Shown here in pieces: positions 24,230 to 34,496 of a DNA stretch of 41,921 nt (its first letter is position 1; each line of letters opens with the position of its first letter). This DNA comes from DYIU01 sp038326775. Its GTDB lineage: Bacteria; Actinomycetota; Geothermincolia; Fen-727; Anoxymicrobiaceae. A program made the position numbers and the translations under genes. A model generated the notes under the pieces. It worked only from the letters and a program-made list of their open reading frames with translations, had not been told where the DNA came from and did not search any database. The stretch spans positions 1 to 41,921 of the forward strand of contig JBBQKJ010000025.1 in NCBI GenBank assembly GCA_038326775.1, written 5' to 3'.

Positions 24230-25382
24230 TCTCCCCACGCTCCTTCAGATATTTCTCCAGCCTGTTCATTCCTTCAGTGAGGTTCTCGAGCGAGTTGGCG
24301 TACGAGAACCGCACGTACCCCTCGCCGCCGCTTCCGAAGTCAATGCCCGGCGTGATCGCCACACGGGCGCGGGCGAGCGCATCCAGGCAGAAGCGGTACG
24401 TGTCGTCGGTGAACCTCTTCGCGTTGGCGAATATATAGAAGGCGCCGGTCGGTTCGACCGCTACGCCGAAGCCCATCTGGCGCACCCGGGGCAGCATGAA
24501 GCGCCTGCGCTCGTCGTAAAGCCTCGCCATCACGGCGGTTTGCTCCGCGGTCTCCTCGAGCGCCGCGACAGCCGCCCACTGCACGAAGGAGTTGGCGCAG
24601 ATATGGATGTTCTGCTGTATCTTCTGCAGGGCGCGGATGAACCCGGGGGGGCTGATGATGTAGCCGAGGCGCCACCCGGTCATGGCGTAGAGCTTGCTGA
24701 AGCCGTTGAGCACGAACGCCTGGTCGGTGTACTCGAGTATCGAGCGCTCCCGGCCCTCGTAAACCAGGCCGTGGTATATCTCGTCGGAGATGATGAAGGC
24801 GCGTCCCGCGACGACCTCCACCAGCTCGGCCATGTCCTCGCCGGAGAGAACGATGCCGGTCGGGTTGGAGGGCGAGTTTATCATGACCCCCCTGGCCCCG
24901 CGGCCGAGACCGCGCGCTATCTCGGACGGGCGGTACTTGAAGCCGTCTTCCTCGAAGACGTCCACGTAACCGGGCACTCCTCCCACCAGCTCGAGGATGT
25001 TCGGGTAGCAGGCGTAGCAGGGGTTGGAGAGGATGAGCTCCTCGCCCGGGTTCAAGAGGGCCGCGAATATCAGCACCATCGCCGGCGAGGTGCCGTTGGT
25101 CACCAGTATGTTGTCGGGGGATACCTCGACCCCGTACCGCTCGCCGTAGTGGGACGCTATCGCCTGGCGCAGACGCGGTATGCCCAGGCTGTGGGTGTAC
25201 TGCGTCATGCCTTCACGGATGGCGCGGTAGGCGGCTTCCTTGACAGGCTCGGGAGTGTCGAAGTCGGGCTCTCCGACCTCCATGTGCACTATGTCCGCCC
25301 CCTCGAGCTCCATGGCGTGGGCCTTCTCGAGGATTTCCATCACGTAGAAGGGAGGGAGGCGGGAGGACCTTTCAGATATCAA
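24222..25382 (-). CDS. Class I/II PLP-dependent aminotransferase
   Basis: A 386-residue fold-type I aminotransferase of the aspartate/aromatic group. N-terminal MEVGEPDFDTPEPV, substrate and cofactor residues N173 (SNPTG), D200 and Y203 (SDEIYH), the Schiff-base lysine K230 in NGFSKLYAMTGWRLGY and a C-terminal arginine in GEGYVRFSYA are in place. It transfers amino groups between amino acids and 2-oxoacids; the amino acid cannot be predicted from sequence alone. TTG start with GGAGGT five bases upstream. First gene of the minus-strand operon with the cyclase and translin-like genes. Confidence 0.88.
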   Translation of the reverse strand: MISERSSRLPPFYVMEILEKAHAMELEGADIVHMEVGEPDFDTPEPVKEAAYRAIREGMTQYTHSLGIPRLRQAIASHYGERYGVEVSPDNILVTNGTSPAMVLIFAALLNPGEELILSNPCYACYPNILELVGGVPGYVDVFEEDGFKYRPSEIARGLGRGARGVMINSPSNPTGIVLSGEDMAELVEVVAGRAFIISDEIYHGLVYEGRERSILEYTDQAFVLNGFSKLYAMTGWRLGYIISPPGFIRALQKIQQNIHICANSFVQWAAVAALEETAEQTAVMARLYDERRRFMLPRVRQMGFGVAVEPTGAFYIFANAKRFTDDTYRFCLDALARARVAITPGIDFGSGGEGYVRFSYANSLENLTEGMNRLEKYLKERGENG

Positions 25383-25427
25383 GACTTACCTCCACGGGGC
25401 GTTCAACCACCTGTAGCCCGAGGGTAG

Positions 25428-25456
25428 AGTCTACCAGAGAGCGGGGGGCTGGTAAA
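25428..25456 (-). promoter_or_regulatory. Promoter of the aminotransferase operon
   Basis: On the minus strand TTTACC (25456-25451), a 17-bp spacer and TAGACT (25433-25428) with TG one base before it (extended -10). The leader to the TTG start is about 40 bases and includes GGAGGT. Confidence 0.55.
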
Positions 25457-25505
25457 ACCGGCCGCGCCATGTGGCGCGGATTCCGACGCGCCGCGGAAGT
25501 CTTTC

Positions 25506-25534
25506 TTGCGGATTGGTCGGCCTGTCAATATAAT
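25506..25534 (+). promoter_or_regulatory. Promoter of the pyrophosphatase gene
   Basis: TTGCGG (25506-25511), a 17-bp spacer and a perfect TATAAT (25529-25534). Expected start near 25541, giving a leader of about 60 bases that contains the hairpin at 25554-25580. Confidence 0.65.
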
Positions 25535-25553
25535 TGCACCATTGTCTTGACAG

Positions 25554-25580
25554 AGAGCTTCTTTAGCTGAAAGAAGCTCT
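25554..25580 (+). promoter_or_regulatory. Perfect hairpin in the hppA leader
   Basis: AGAGCTTCTTT pairs with AAAGAAGCTCT (11 bp, no mismatch) around a five-base loop. It ends 10 bases before the AAGGAGGG ribosome binding site at 25591-25598. No T-run follows, so it is not an intrinsic terminator. It may stabilise the mRNA, hold the site open, or be a protein target; no riboswitch family is recognised. Confidence 0.6.
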
Positions 25581-25601
25581 TGGAGAATCCAAGGAGGGTT
25601 A

Positions 25602-27656
<2,055 letters not shown>

Positions 27657-27678
27657 AGCGACCGATACATCCAACAGT

Positions 27679-27720
27679 GGGGTCAAGCCGGTCCGAGACC
27701 TGCCTGGCCCCTTTTCTTTT
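27679..27720 (+). terminator. Intrinsic terminator after hppA
   Basis: GGGGTCAAGCCGGTC and GACCTGCCTGGCCCC form a 15-position stem with 13 pairs around a CGA loop, followed directly by TTTTCTTTT. This is a textbook Rho-independent terminator and ends the hppA transcript 20 bp after its stop. Confidence 0.85.
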
Positions 27721-27730
27721 CCCTGTTAAA

Positions 27731-27758
27731 TTGACCATCTCTCGCCCCTTCCTATAAA
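27731..27758 (+). promoter_or_regulatory. Promoter of the topA operon (nearly leaderless)
   Basis: TTGACC (27731-27736), a 16-bp spacer and TATAAA (27753-27758). The expected start is about 27765, five bases before the ATG at 27770, and no ribosome binding site precedes that ATG. Confidence 0.65.
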
Positions 27759-27769
27759 CTCTCATAACT

Positions 27770-29839
27770 ATGAAGCTAATTGTCACAGAGAAGAACCAGA
27801 CAGCAGAGCGTATCGCCAGCATCCTGTCCGGGGGCAAGAACTCCCGCCAGAAGAGCCCGGGGAGCACCGTCTACGCTTTCGAGGAAGACGGCGGCGAGGT
27901 GAAGGTGGTCGGCATGCGCGGCCACGTTCTCAAGGTCGATTTCCCCGAGGAGTACCGGGTCTGGCAGAAGGTGGACCCCAGGAAACTCGTCGATGCCGAG
28001 ATAGAGAAGACACCAAAGGTCAAGTCGCTGGTGACCGCGCTCAAGAAGCTTGCGCGCGAGGCTGACTCGGTGGTGATCGCGACGGACTATGACCGCGAGG
28101 GCGAGCTTATCGGCGCCGACATCAGGGACCTGGTGCTCGAGGCCAACCCGGGCGCCGAGATAAGCAGGGCCCGGTTTTCCGCCCTCACCCCCCAGGAGAT
28201 ACGCGAGGCGTTCGCCAATACCGACTGCCTCGACGAGAACCTGGCGAGGGCGGGTGAGGCCCGGCAGGACATCGACCTCATCTGGGGGGCGGCGCTCACC
28301 AGGTTCATATCGCTTGCCACAACCAGGCTGGGCCAGAGGTTCCTTTCCGCCGGCCGGGTTCAGAGCCCCACACTGGCAATACTGGTGGACCGCGAAAAGG
28401 AGAGAAATGCTTTCGTGCAGGAGGATTTCTGGCAGATAAAGGTCACCTGCGAGCGCGGCGGCGAGACGTTCGCAGCCAGGCACCGCACTGAACGATTCGG
28501 CGACGAGGCTTCCGCGAAGGCGGCGTTCGAGAATCTGGCCGACGAGGGCGAGGTGAGAGGCGTGTACACCAAAGAGCGGACCGTGAACCCGCCCGCGCCG
28601 TTCAACACCACCGCGTTCCTCACCGCGGCCTCCAGCCTCAAGATACCGCCGGTGCGCGCGATGGACATCGCGGAGAGCCTGTACATGCGGGGCATCATAA
28701 GCTACCCGAGAGTGGACAACACCGTGTACCCCGACTCGCTCGACCTGGCCGGCGTGCTCCAGAGCATCAAGGGAGCCGACGTCGTGGGCCCGCTCGCCTC
28801 TGAACTCCTGGGCAAAAAGGAACTCAAGCCCACCCGGGGCAAGAAGTTCTCTACCGACCACCCCCCCCTCTACCCGACCGGCGCTCCATCGAAGGGCAGC
28901 CTGAAGCCCCAGGAGTGGAAGATATACGAGCTGGTCGCGCGCCGTTTCCTGGCGACGCTGTCCGATGCGGCCAGGGCGCTCTCCACCAGGGTGGATATCG
29001 ACATCAACTCCGAGCCTTTCGTGGCCCGGGGAGACGTGGTTTTAAGCGAGGGTTTCCTTCGCTACTATCCGTATTCCCGAAAGAGGGACGAGGAGCTGCC
29101 AGCCCTCGCCGAGGGCGACAGGGTAAGGGTGGTGGAGAAGGAGCTGGAGGCAAAGCAGACGCAACCTCCCCCGCGCTTCGCGGAGGGCAGGCTCATAGAG
29201 AAGATGGAGGACCTTGGGCTGGGGACCAAGTCAACCAGGCACAGCATCATCCAGGGCCTCGTCGAGAGAGGCTACGCTTTCGGGAGCCCCTTGAAGCCCA
29301 CCGAGACGGGAATCGCGGTGACCCAGGCGCTGGAGCGGCACGCCACGATGGTAACCACTCCGGACATGACCTCGCAGCTCGAGCGCGACATGGATTCCAT
29401 CGTCGAAGGCAAGCAGTCGATGGACGGTGTGATCAACACCTCCAGGGAAGCCCTGGGCAGCGTCCTGGAGATAATGGAGAGCGAGAAAGAGGAGATATCG
29501 CGCGAGATAAGGGAGGGTGTCCGGGGCGACTCCGTGCTGGGGGAGTGCCCGGGCTGCGGAGGCGAGATGCGCATCCTCAAGGCGAGGAAGTCCGGCAAGC
29601 GGTTCGCCGGCTGTGGTGGCTACCCCGAGTGCACGATCACATTCCCGTTGCCACAGAGAGGGGCCATCATCTCCACCGGTGAGGTCTGCGATGAGTGCGA
29701 CAGCCCGCGCATCAAGGTCCTGGCCAAGGGGTCAAGGCCGTGGGAGTTATGCCTCGACCCGGCATGCCCGACCAAGGCACAGAGCGGCTCCGGCCCGCAG
29801 GGCGAGGAGGGCTCGGAGCAAAAACAGGATGCAGAATAA
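27770..29839 (+). CDS. topA: DNA topoisomerase I, type IA, archaeal-like
   Basis: A 689-residue type IA topoisomerase that relaxes negative supercoils by single-strand passage. The TOPRIM domain has E7 and D106/D108 (ATDYDREGE). The catalytic tyrosine is Y312 in GIISYPRVDNTVYP, with R314 behind it. FLSAGRVQSPTLAILVDRE and GLGTKSTRHSIIQGL are further conserved blocks. After about residue 590 come a four-cysteine zinc finger (CPGCGGEM to GGYPECTITFP) and a second partial one (CDECDSP to CLDPACP). The ISYPRVDNTVYP active-site string, the start directly at TOPRIM and the short length match archaeal TopA better than bacterial TopA. Probable leaderless start; mdh follows after 41 bp. Confidence 0.9.
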   Translation: MKLIVTEKNQTAERIASILSGGKNSRQKSPGSTVYAFEEDGGEVKVVGMRGHVLKVDFPEEYRVWQKVDPRKLVDAEIEKTPKVKSLVTALKKLAREADSVVIATDYDREGELIGADIRDLVLEANPGAEISRARFSALTPQEIREAFANTDCLDENLARAGEARQDIDLIWGAALTRFISLATTRLGQRFLSAGRVQSPTLAILVDREKERNAFVQEDFWQIKVTCERGGETFAARHRTERFGDEASAKAAFENLADEGEVRGVYTKERTVNPPAPFNTTAFLTAASSLKIPPVRAMDIAESLYMRGIISYPRVDNTVYPDSLDLAGVLQSIKGADVVGPLASELLGKKELKPTRGKKFSTDHPPLYPTGAPSKGSLKPQEWKIYELVARRFLATLSDAARALSTRVDIDINSEPFVARGDVVLSEGFLRYYPYSRKRDEELPALAEGDRVRVVEKELEAKQTQPPPRFAEGRLIEKMEDLGLGTKSTRHSIIQGLVERGYAFGSPLKPTETGIAVTQALERHATMVTTPDMTSQLERDMDSIVEGKQSMDGVINTSREALGSVLEIMESEKEEISREIREGVRGDSVLGECPGCGGEMRILKARKSGKRFAGCGGYPECTITFPLPQRGAIISTGEVCDECDSPRIKVLAKGSRPWELCLDPACPTKAQSGSGPQGEEGSEQKQDAE

Positions 29840-29880
29840 GGTCGATGGAGGCAGGTGCCCTGCTCCGGTTGGAGGGTGTC

Positions 29881-30819
29881 ATGGACAAGGTCACGATATT
29901 CGGCGCGGGACACGTGGGAGCCACCACCGCGTTCTACCTGGCGCTCTCAGCGCCCCTCGAGCTGATGCTGGTGGACGTGGAGGAAAAGGTGAAGGGCCTT
30001 GCCCTGGACATAGGGCAGTCCCTCTCCTACACCGGTTCGGGCTCGAATGTCGGCGGCGGAACCGACGCCGGCCTGGCGGCCGGTTCAGACCTGGTCATCA
30101 TCACCGCTGGGTTTCCCCGTCTTCCCGGGATGTCCCGGCTGGACCTGACCTCGAAGAACGTCCCCATAGTAACCTCCATAGCGCGCGAAGTGGCTCGAGT
30201 TGCTCCCGACGCTATCGTAATCGTTGTAACGAACCCCGTTGACGAGATGGCTTACCTCGCCTTGAAAACACTCGGCTTCAGCGAAAAGCGTGTAATGGGC
30301 ATGGCCGGCGTGCTGGACACCTCCCGGTTCCTCTACTACCTGGAGACGCTGGCGGGGCTTGGGCCCCGTGATGTCAACGCCCTGGTGCTGGGGACCCACG
30401 GGGAGGACATGACCCCCCTGGTGGACTGGTCCCGCGCGGGTGACAACTCTCTTGCCGAGGTGGTCGGGCCGGGCATCGATGAGGTCGCCCGGCGGACCCG
30501 CGACGGTGGAGCCGAGATAGTCGGCTATATGAAGACGGGCAGCGCCTACTTCGCCCCCGCCGTCTCGATCGGCGTGATGGCGCTCGCCATACTCGGTGAC
30601 GCCGGAAGGGTCCTCCCGGTGTCGGCTTACCTCACGGGCCAGTACGGTGTGGAGGGCATTTTCCTGGGTGTCCCGGCCCGACTAGGGCGCGACGGAGTCT
30701 CCGAGGTCCTCCAACTGCCGCTCTCCGAAGGCGAGAGCCAGGCGCTGGCGCGGTCGGCCGCGGGCGTCAGGAAGCGGGTACTGGAGCTTGAAACGGTCAT
30801 AACCGATGAGAGTGATTGA
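29881..30819 (+). CDS. mdh: Malate dehydrogenase (LDH-like type)
   Basis: A 312-residue NAD-dependent 2-hydroxyacid dehydrogenase of the LDH/MDH superfamily. GAGHVG at 8-13 and D32 bind NAD, R80 in GFPRLPGMSR is the malate-selective position (LDHs carry Gln), N118 and D146/R149 hold substrate, and H173 in GTHGEDM is the proton acceptor. ATG at 29881 has GGAGGG five bases upstream; longer frames run into topA. It interconverts malate and oxaloacetate. It overlaps the fumarase alpha gene by 14 bp, consistent with a shared pathway. Confidence 0.92.
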   Translation: MDKVTIFGAGHVGATTAFYLALSAPLELMLVDVEEKVKGLALDIGQSLSYTGSGSNVGGGTDAGLAAGSDLVIITAGFPRLPGMSRLDLTSKNVPIVTSIAREVARVAPDAIVIVVTNPVDEMAYLALKTLGFSEKRVMGMAGVLDTSRFLYYLETLAGLGPRDVNALVLGTHGEDMTPLVDWSRAGDNSLAEVVGPGIDEVARRTRDGGAEIVGYMKTGSAYFAPAVSIGVMALAILGDAGRVLPVSAYLTGQYGVEGIFLGVPARLGRDGVSEVLQLPLSEGESQALARSAAGVRKRVLELETVITDESD

Positions 30820-31648
30820 AGCCTCCTGGCTGGCCGGGGAGGTGGAGGCACTCTGCCTCGAGGTGTCCACGGCTTTCCCCGCGGACGCCGCCGAGGCGCT
30901 GGTCAGTTACAGGGCGCTCGAGGAGTCAGACGCCGGGCGCTCGTTGATAGACCTCATGCTGGAGAACGCCGACCTCGCCGCCGAGCTCGGAGTTCCGCTC
31001 TGCCAGGACACCGGCATATTCACCATCTACCTTACACTGGCAGCGGGCACCGCGCTGGCAGGCGACCTGGTTCGCGAGGCGGGCGACGCGGTAGCGCGCG
31101 CCACGGGGCGTGGGGCGCTGCGTCCGTCTGTGGTGGCCGACCCCATTGGCGAGCGGGTCAACACCGGTGACAACACCCCTCCCCTGGTGGAGGTCGAGTT
31201 TTCCCAGGGTGAGGAGAGCACGCTTGGCGTAATGGCCAAGGGTGGGGGAAGCGAGATGGCTTCGCGCCTGGCGATGATGCCTCCTGGCGCCGGTTGGAAC
31301 GGGGCGCTCGAATTTATCGTCGGCACCGTGGAGGCTCTCGGCGCTCGCGCCTGCCCGCCGCTGGTGCTGGGAGTAGGCATAGGGGGCAGCTTTGACCGCG
31401 CGCCGAGGCTTGCCAAGAAGGCGCTCATGACACCGCTGGACGTCGAGGCGCCCGACCCCGCCTCGCGTGCCCGCGAGGCCGAATTGATCGAGCGCGTCAA
31501 CCGGCTCGGCATCGGGCCCGGCGGCCACGGCGGGAGCGTGACCTGCTTCGGGGCGAGGATAATAGAGGCCCCCTGCCACATGGCGAACCTCCCGGTTGCC
31601 CTGAGCGTGAACTGCCACGCGCTGAGGCGGAAAACGATACCGATCTAA
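30806..31648 (+). CDS. Fumarate hydratase class I, alpha subunit
   Basis: A 280-residue alpha (N-terminal) half of Fe-S fumarase, which hydrates fumarate to malate. C66 (CQDTG), C183 (ACPP) and C270 (NCHALRR) are the three cysteines expected for the oxygen-sensitive 4Fe-4S cluster. GDNTPP, KGGGSEM, GIGGSFD and GPGGHGGSVT are family motifs. The L-tartrate dehydratase alpha subunit is a close relative; the neighbouring mdh favours fumarase. The beta subunit is not the next gene but lies beyond an MFS transporter. Confidence 0.92.
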   Translation: MRVIEASWLAGEVEALCLEVSTAFPADAAEALVSYRALEESDAGRSLIDLMLENADLAAELGVPLCQDTGIFTIYLTLAAGTALAGDLVREAGDAVARATGRGALRPSVVADPIGERVNTGDNTPPLVEVEFSQGEESTLGVMAKGGGSEMASRLAMMPPGAGWNGALEFIVGTVEALGARACPPLVLGVGIGGSFDRAPRLAKKALMTPLDVEAPDPASRAREAELIERVNRLGIGPGGHGGSVTCFGARIIEAPCHMANLPVALSVNCHALRRKTIPI

Positions 31649-31658
31649 GGACATTTCC

Positions 31659-33206
31659 TTGGTAGACCAGCCAGGCAAGAGGCCGGAAGCCGGAGATCCG
31701 CTGACGGAGCTGCAGGAGCCGGCCCCACAGGTCGCCATAGAGATATCAGCGTTCCGCAAGGTCCTGCGAAACCGTGACTTCATGGCGTTGTGGGTGGGGC
31801 AGGGCATATCCGGCATGGGCGACTGGGTCATAGTGGGAGTTCTGCTCGACGCGGTCAACCGCATGGGTGGGCAGAACGGGCTGGCTATCATGATGACGTT
31901 CAGGTTCCTGCCCGCGTTCCTGTTCGGGCTTTTCGCCGGCGCGGTGGTCGACCGCCTGGAGCGCAAGACCCTCATGATAGTCTGCGAGATCGCCCGGGGC
32001 CTCCTGGTGGTCGGGCTCGCATTCGCTAACTCGCTGGCCATGATATGCGTGCTGGTATTCTGCATCGAGACGTTCACAATACTTTTCGGCCCGGCAAAGG
32101 ACTCCTCGATACCCGACCTCGTGGGAAAAGACGAGGTGATGACCGCCAACTCCATGATGTCCACCAGCACCTACCTGACCATGGCGCTCGGCACCATGCT
32201 CGCCACGGTGATATTGGGTATCGCCGCACTCGTCCACAGGTTCCCCCTGGTCTCGAGCATAGCCTCGCTCCAGAATTTCCAGCATTCTTTTGCCTTCATC
32301 CTGGACGCGTTCACCTTCGCGATCTCCGCCATGCTTATCTTCACCATCGCCCTCCCCAGGCGCTACGAGGGCAAGATGCCGAAGATCCCCGTGCGGCAGT
32401 TCTGGAATGACTTCAAGGAAGGCCTGCGGTTCATGTACGCCAACACCCTGACGCGGTCTATCCTGGGCGTCATGATAATCGGGTTTATCGGCGGCGGCTC
32501 CCTTTACATCCTGGGCGCGCCGTTCGCCCAGCAGGTGCTCAGTTCGGTGGGCTCCAAGTTCACCCTGATACTCACCTTCCTGCTTTTTGGTGTGGTGGCG
32601 GGGGCAGCGCTGGCGCCTTTCCTCAGCCGGCACCTGCCCACGGAAAAGTGGTTCGGGCGCGCGGTGATGGGGTTCGGCCTGGCCATGCTCGCCTTCGCCC
32701 TGGTCGACTTCTACCCGCTTTCGCTCGTGGTCATCTTCGCCGGCGGCTTCGTACTCGGCTACCTGCTTGTCACAGCTTACACACTGCTTCACAAGAGCCT
32801 CGAAGAGGAGATGCGGGGCCGGGTTTTCGCGGCGTTCCAGACGATAATGCGCACGTGCCTCCTGGTTTCGATGGGGGTCTTCGCGGGCATCGCCAGCCTC
32901 TTCGGCCTGTGGATACCATGGACGGAGAAAGACCCGGTCTCAAAGACTTTGAACCTGGGCTTCATGAGCAAGAGCTTTTACCCGGCGACGCTGGCGCTCA
33001 TCGTCGGCGCCCTCGTGGTGATAGCCGGGGGCATCTGGGCCATCAAGAGCCTGCGCCGCTATTTCAAGACCATCGAGGCCGCGGCCGCGGTCGACCTTTC
33101 GATCGAGCAGCTGCCCGAGATAGAGCCCGGTGGGGTTTTCCGCCCCCCGCAAGAAGAACAGGGCGAAGGGGGTGAGCCAGGTGAAGGAGCTCCGGCTTCC
33201 ACCTGA
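31659..33206 (+). CDS. MFS transporter between the fumarase subunit genes
   Basis: A 515-residue major facilitator with about twelve membrane segments. It starts at TTG 31659, with AAGGA upstream. Family marks are NRDFMALWVGQGISGMGDWV in the first segment, VVDRLERKTLMIVCEIARG (loop 2-3 motif) and LEEEMRGRVFAAFQTIMR in the second half, all typical of the MFS_3/efflux-type subgroup. The last 60 residues are soluble, acidic and Pro/Gly/Glu-rich. Because it is nested between fumarase alpha and beta, a role in C4-dicarboxylate or related transport is conceivable, but the subgroup is better known for drug or siderophore efflux. The 3' end overlaps fumarase beta by 26 bp. Confidence 0.8.
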   Translation: MVDQPGKRPEAGDPLTELQEPAPQVAIEISAFRKVLRNRDFMALWVGQGISGMGDWVIVGVLLDAVNRMGGQNGLAIMMTFRFLPAFLFGLFAGAVVDRLERKTLMIVCEIARGLLVVGLAFANSLAMICVLVFCIETFTILFGPAKDSSIPDLVGKDEVMTANSMMSTSTYLTMALGTMLATVILGIAALVHRFPLVSSIASLQNFQHSFAFILDAFTFAISAMLIFTIALPRRYEGKMPKIPVRQFWNDFKEGLRFMYANTLTRSILGVMIIGFIGGGSLYILGAPFAQQVLSSVGSKFTLILTFLLFGVVAGAALAPFLSRHLPTEKWFGRAVMGFGLAMLAFALVDFYPLSLVVIFAGGFVLGYLLVTAYTLLHKSLEEEMRGRVFAAFQTIMRTCLLVSMGVFAGIASLFGLWIPWTEKDPVSKTLNLGFMSKSFYPATLALIVGALVVIAGGIWAIKSLRRYFKTIEAAAAVDLSIEQLPEIEPGGVFRPPQEEQGEGGEPGEGAPAST

Positions 33207-33732
33207 AGAGGGAGCGCTTCTGGCGCTCAAAGCCGGGGACGATGTGCTGCTCACCGGGGAGGTGCTGACCATGAGAGACGCCGCCCTGGGGAGGCTGCAG
33301 GCGATCATCCGCGAGGGTGGCAAACCCCCGTTCGACCTGAAAGGCCAGGTTATCTTTCACGCCGGGCCGACGCCGCCGGCAGCGGGCAGGCCCGCCGGGG
33401 CCATAGGTCCCACGACCTCCGCGCGCATGGACCACTACCTGGAGATGCTCTTTGACATGGGGGTTAGAGCGACCCTGGGGAAAGGGCCGCGGTCCGCCGA
33501 GTCAGCGGCCCTCCATGCGTCGCGCGGTGCGATATACCTCGCCGCCGCCGGTGGCCTTGGGGCTCTATACGGCGGTATGGTCGTGGCGATCGAGCCGGTG
33601 GCATGGGGGGACCTGGGGCCGGAAGCCGTCCGCAAGGTGACCCTGGAGCGCTTACCCGCCCTGGTGGCGATCGACGCTTCGGGCAGTGACCACCTGGTGG
33701 AGCGGCATTCGCGCTTCAGGCGTGAGCGATAG
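33181..33732 (+). CDS. Fumarate hydratase class I, beta subunit
   Basis: A 183-residue beta (C-terminal) half of Fe-S fumarase. GDDVLLTGEVLTMRDAA, FHAGPTPP, GPTTSARMD and TLGKGP are the substrate-binding motifs; AIDASGSDHL is near the end. I chose GTG at 33181 with GGGGGTGA upstream; a GTG at 33172 would sit on that site. It pairs with the alpha subunit at 30806. Its start lies inside the end of the MFS gene, so translation of the two is probably coupled. Confidence 0.9.
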   Translation: MKELRLPPEEGALLALKAGDDVLLTGEVLTMRDAALGRLQAIIREGGKPPFDLKGQVIFHAGPTPPAAGRPAGAIGPTTSARMDHYLEMLFDMGVRATLGKGPRSAESAALHASRGAIYLAAAGGLGALYGGMVVAIEPVAWGDLGPEAVRKVTLERLPALVAIDASGSDHLVERHSRFRRER

Positions 33733-33798
33733 ACGCGGATTGACCTTGCGGATACACTTGTGATGCCGCCGTCAGTGAACCGATATCCTGGAGGTACG

Positions 33799-34461
33799 TT
33801 GAACGATAAAGAAGCCTCGCGGTCGATGGCGCCGCCGGGGATGGTGCTGGGCACCTTCATCACCTTCGAGGGCTGCGAGGGGTCGGGCAAGACGACCCAG
33901 GCGATGATGCTCAGGGACTACATGGTCTCCAGGGGCAAGGAGGTGGTGCTGGTGAGGGAGCCCGGCGGGACCCCGTTAGGCCAGAAGATACGGGACCTGC
34001 TGCTCGACCCGGCCAGCGGGAACATCTCCCCGATAACCGAGGCCCTGCTGTTCGCCGCGGACCGCGCCCAGCAGGTCCGGGACGTGGTAAGGCCGGCGCT
34101 TCAGATAGGCCAGGTCGTTATCAGTGACCGGTTCGTTGACAGCTCCCTTGCCTACCAGGGGGTGGCGCGGGGGTGTGGGCTGGAGCCGGTCAAAAACCTT
34201 AACGACTGGGCGACGGGAGGCCTCGAGCCGCACCTCACCGTTTTTCTGGAAATGCCGGTCAAGGACAGCCTGGCGAGGGCTGAGCGGCACGGATTCGACA
34301 GGATTGAGAAAGAGAAGCTCGAGTTCCACGAGAACGTCCGTTACGCCTACAACATGCTCCACAGGATATACGCGTACCGCTACGTCATAATCGACGCCAC
34401 GGGCACCCAGGAGATGGTTCGAGACCGCGTGGTCGCCGAGGTGGAGAAGATCATTATCTGA
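33799..34461 (+). CDS. tmk: Thymidylate kinase
   Basis: A 220-residue dTMP kinase. P-loop FEGCEGSGKTTQ, then LVREPGGTPLGQKIRDLLLDP, the DRx motif SDRFVDSSLAYQGVARG, and the LID-like RAERHGFDRIEKE. TTG at 33799 has GGAGG four bases upstream; the frame also opens at GTG 33760 and at ATG 33841, the latter giving a more usual short N-terminus. It phosphorylates dTMP to dTDP for DNA synthesis. It is followed by holB, as in many Gram-positive genomes. Confidence 0.93.
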   Translation: MNDKEASRSMAPPGMVLGTFITFEGCEGSGKTTQAMMLRDYMVSRGKEVVLVREPGGTPLGQKIRDLLLDPASGNISPITEALLFAADRAQQVRDVVRPALQIGQVVISDRFVDSSLAYQGVARGCGLEPVKNLNDWATGGLEPHLTVFLEMPVKDSLARAERHGFDRIEKEKLEFHENVRYAYNMLHRIYAYRYVIIDATGTQEMVRDRVVAEVEKIII

Positions 34462-34496
34462 CCGGAGGCTATATCGATACAACGCTTTGGGACAAG

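Noticed and set aside
24048..25427. Plus-strand frame of 459 codons
   Set aside because: Antisense to the aminotransferase, which has all PLP-binding residues.
25547..25575. Second promoter at TTGACA 25547 before hppA
   Set aside because: No -10 element at suitable spacing; the sequence there is the hairpin arm.
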